Below, piece after piece: positions 14,694 to 15,163 of a stretch of 15,163 nucleotides of DNA; within the stretch, counting starts at the first letter, position 1, and each line of letters starts with the position of its first letter. Under the pieces are notes generated by a model. It saw nothing but the letters and a program-made list of their open reading frames with translations, made no database searches and was not told the DNA's origin. Location of the stretch: the NCBI GenBank assembly GCA_021157665.1, contig JAGGWE010000206.1, positions 1 through 15,163 on the forward strand, read 5' to 3'. This DNA is from Sulfurimonas sp. (GTDB lineage: Bacteria; Campylobacterota; Campylobacteria; Campylobacterales; Sulfurimonadaceae). The position numbers were made by a program, and so were the translations under genes.

Positions 14694-15163
14694 TTCAACT
14701 CTTTAACATATTCTGCAATTCTTGAAATTCCATCACGGATAGTATCAATATCTGTAGCAAAACTAAGTCTAAAATAACCTTCACTACCAAAAGCAACACC
14801 TGGAACAACTGCTACAAGTTTTTTATCTAATAAATCTTTAGCAAATGTAAGTGAGTCATTTGTAACTTCTTTGATGTTTACAAATAGATAAAATGCACCA
14901 TCAGGTTTTAAAACACTAAGTCCATCAATCTCATTCATAAGTTTAACAGCCTCATCACGACGCTCAATAAATGCTTCTTTCATCATAGCTATGTCAGCAT
15001 CAGCAGAACCATCTAAACCAGCGATAGCTGCCATTTGAGTGATAGAGTTGATGTTTGATGTACTTTGTGACTGAAGCTTTTTAGTCGCTTTAATAAGCTC
15101 AGTATCTGCAGCAGCCATATAACCAAATCTCCAACCAGTCATAGCAACTGATTTTGAAAGACC
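14687..15163 (-). CDS. aspC: Aspartate-type class I aminotransferase (5' partial, C-terminal 158 residues)
   Basis: The frame stays open to the last base, so the start lies right of the window; the ATG at 15142 is internal. The first visible residues, GLSKSVAMTGWRFGYMAA, hold the PLP lysine (codon at 15152-15154) and the AMTGWRxGY motif of the AspC/AspB aminotransferases. The small domain follows, with GLSVLKPDGAFYLFVNI, LLDKKLVAVVPGVAFGSEGYFRLSFA and a final helix. GYFRLSFA carries the arginine that binds the substrate alpha-carboxylate. The enzyme probably interconverts aspartate/oxaloacetate with glutamate/2-oxoglutarate; other class I specificities cannot be excluded from this fragment. 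It is transcribed against lpxD with both genes ending in one palindrome. Confidence 0.92.
   Translation of the reverse strand, partial: GLSKSVAMTGWRFGYMAAADTELIKATKKLQSQSTSNINSITQMAAIAGLDGSADADIAMMKEAFIERRDEAVKLMNEIDGLSVLKPDGAFYLFVNIKEVTNDSLTFAKDLLDKKLVAVVPGVAFGSEGYFRLSFATDIDTIRDGISRIAEYVKELKK

Noticed and set aside
1..15163. CRISPR arrays, tRNA or rRNA genes, toxin-antitoxin or defence systems
   Set aside because: No regularly spaced repeats, no tRNA-like cloverleaf or rRNA sequence seen by eye, and every gene is accounted for by other families.

Overview
The window looks like chromosomal DNA from an AT-rich member of the Campylobacterota (Epsilonproteobacteria), most likely close to Sulfurimonas. 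The grounds are protein character and two gene orders that I recall from Campylobacter jejuni: tsaE-lptB-rpoN and ilvB-ilvH-lpxD. No species can be fixed from sequence alone.

Layout. (1) 1-1932 (+): C-terminal part of a membrane-anchored PAS-GGDEF-EAL cyclic-di-GMP enzyme, cut by the left edge. It overlaps tail to tail with (2) 1910-2851 (-), a class I SAM methyltransferase of unknown substrate. (3) 2934-7327 (+): a tightly packed run of S4 RNA-binding protein, trpD, tsaE, lptB, rpoN and a TIGR02757/DUF2400 protein, with overlaps or gaps of 15 nt or less, probably one transcript. (4) 7422-9060 (+): a CoA-binding (YccU-like) protein and threonine ammonia-lyase, behind a TATAAT promoter. (5) 9057-9325: a 269-bp structured element with perfect 28-bp terminal inverted repeats and two nested hairpins, MITE-like. 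(6) 9331-11457 (+): a WD40 beta-propeller protein whose C-terminal half carries four copies of a helical repeat of about 84 residues. (7) 11550-14676 (+): ilvB, ilvH and lpxD behind their own promoter. (8) 14687-15163 (-): C-terminal part of an aspartate-type aminotransferase, cut by the right edge. It converges on lpxD through a shared palindrome that contains both stop codons.

How the genes fit together. ilvA, ilvB and ilvH supply the first steps of isoleucine and branched-chain amino acid synthesis. trpD and the aminotransferase belong to amino acid synthesis. lptB and lpxD serve lipopolysaccharide transport and lipid A synthesis. tsaE is needed for the t6A tRNA modification. rpoN encodes sigma-54. 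This is mostly ordinary core metabolism.

The least expected signal lies across the genes. The octamer GGCATGTG (reverse complement CACATGCC) occurs 11 times exactly, in both orientations, and always inside genes. By my rough hand estimate chance would give about 0.15 copies in DNA of this composition. It resembles the DNA uptake sequences of Neisseriaceae and Pasteurellaceae in density and spread; I know of no described motif of this kind for this group. The second notable item is the structured inverted-repeat element, with a degenerate relic of one end about 1.7 kb upstream.
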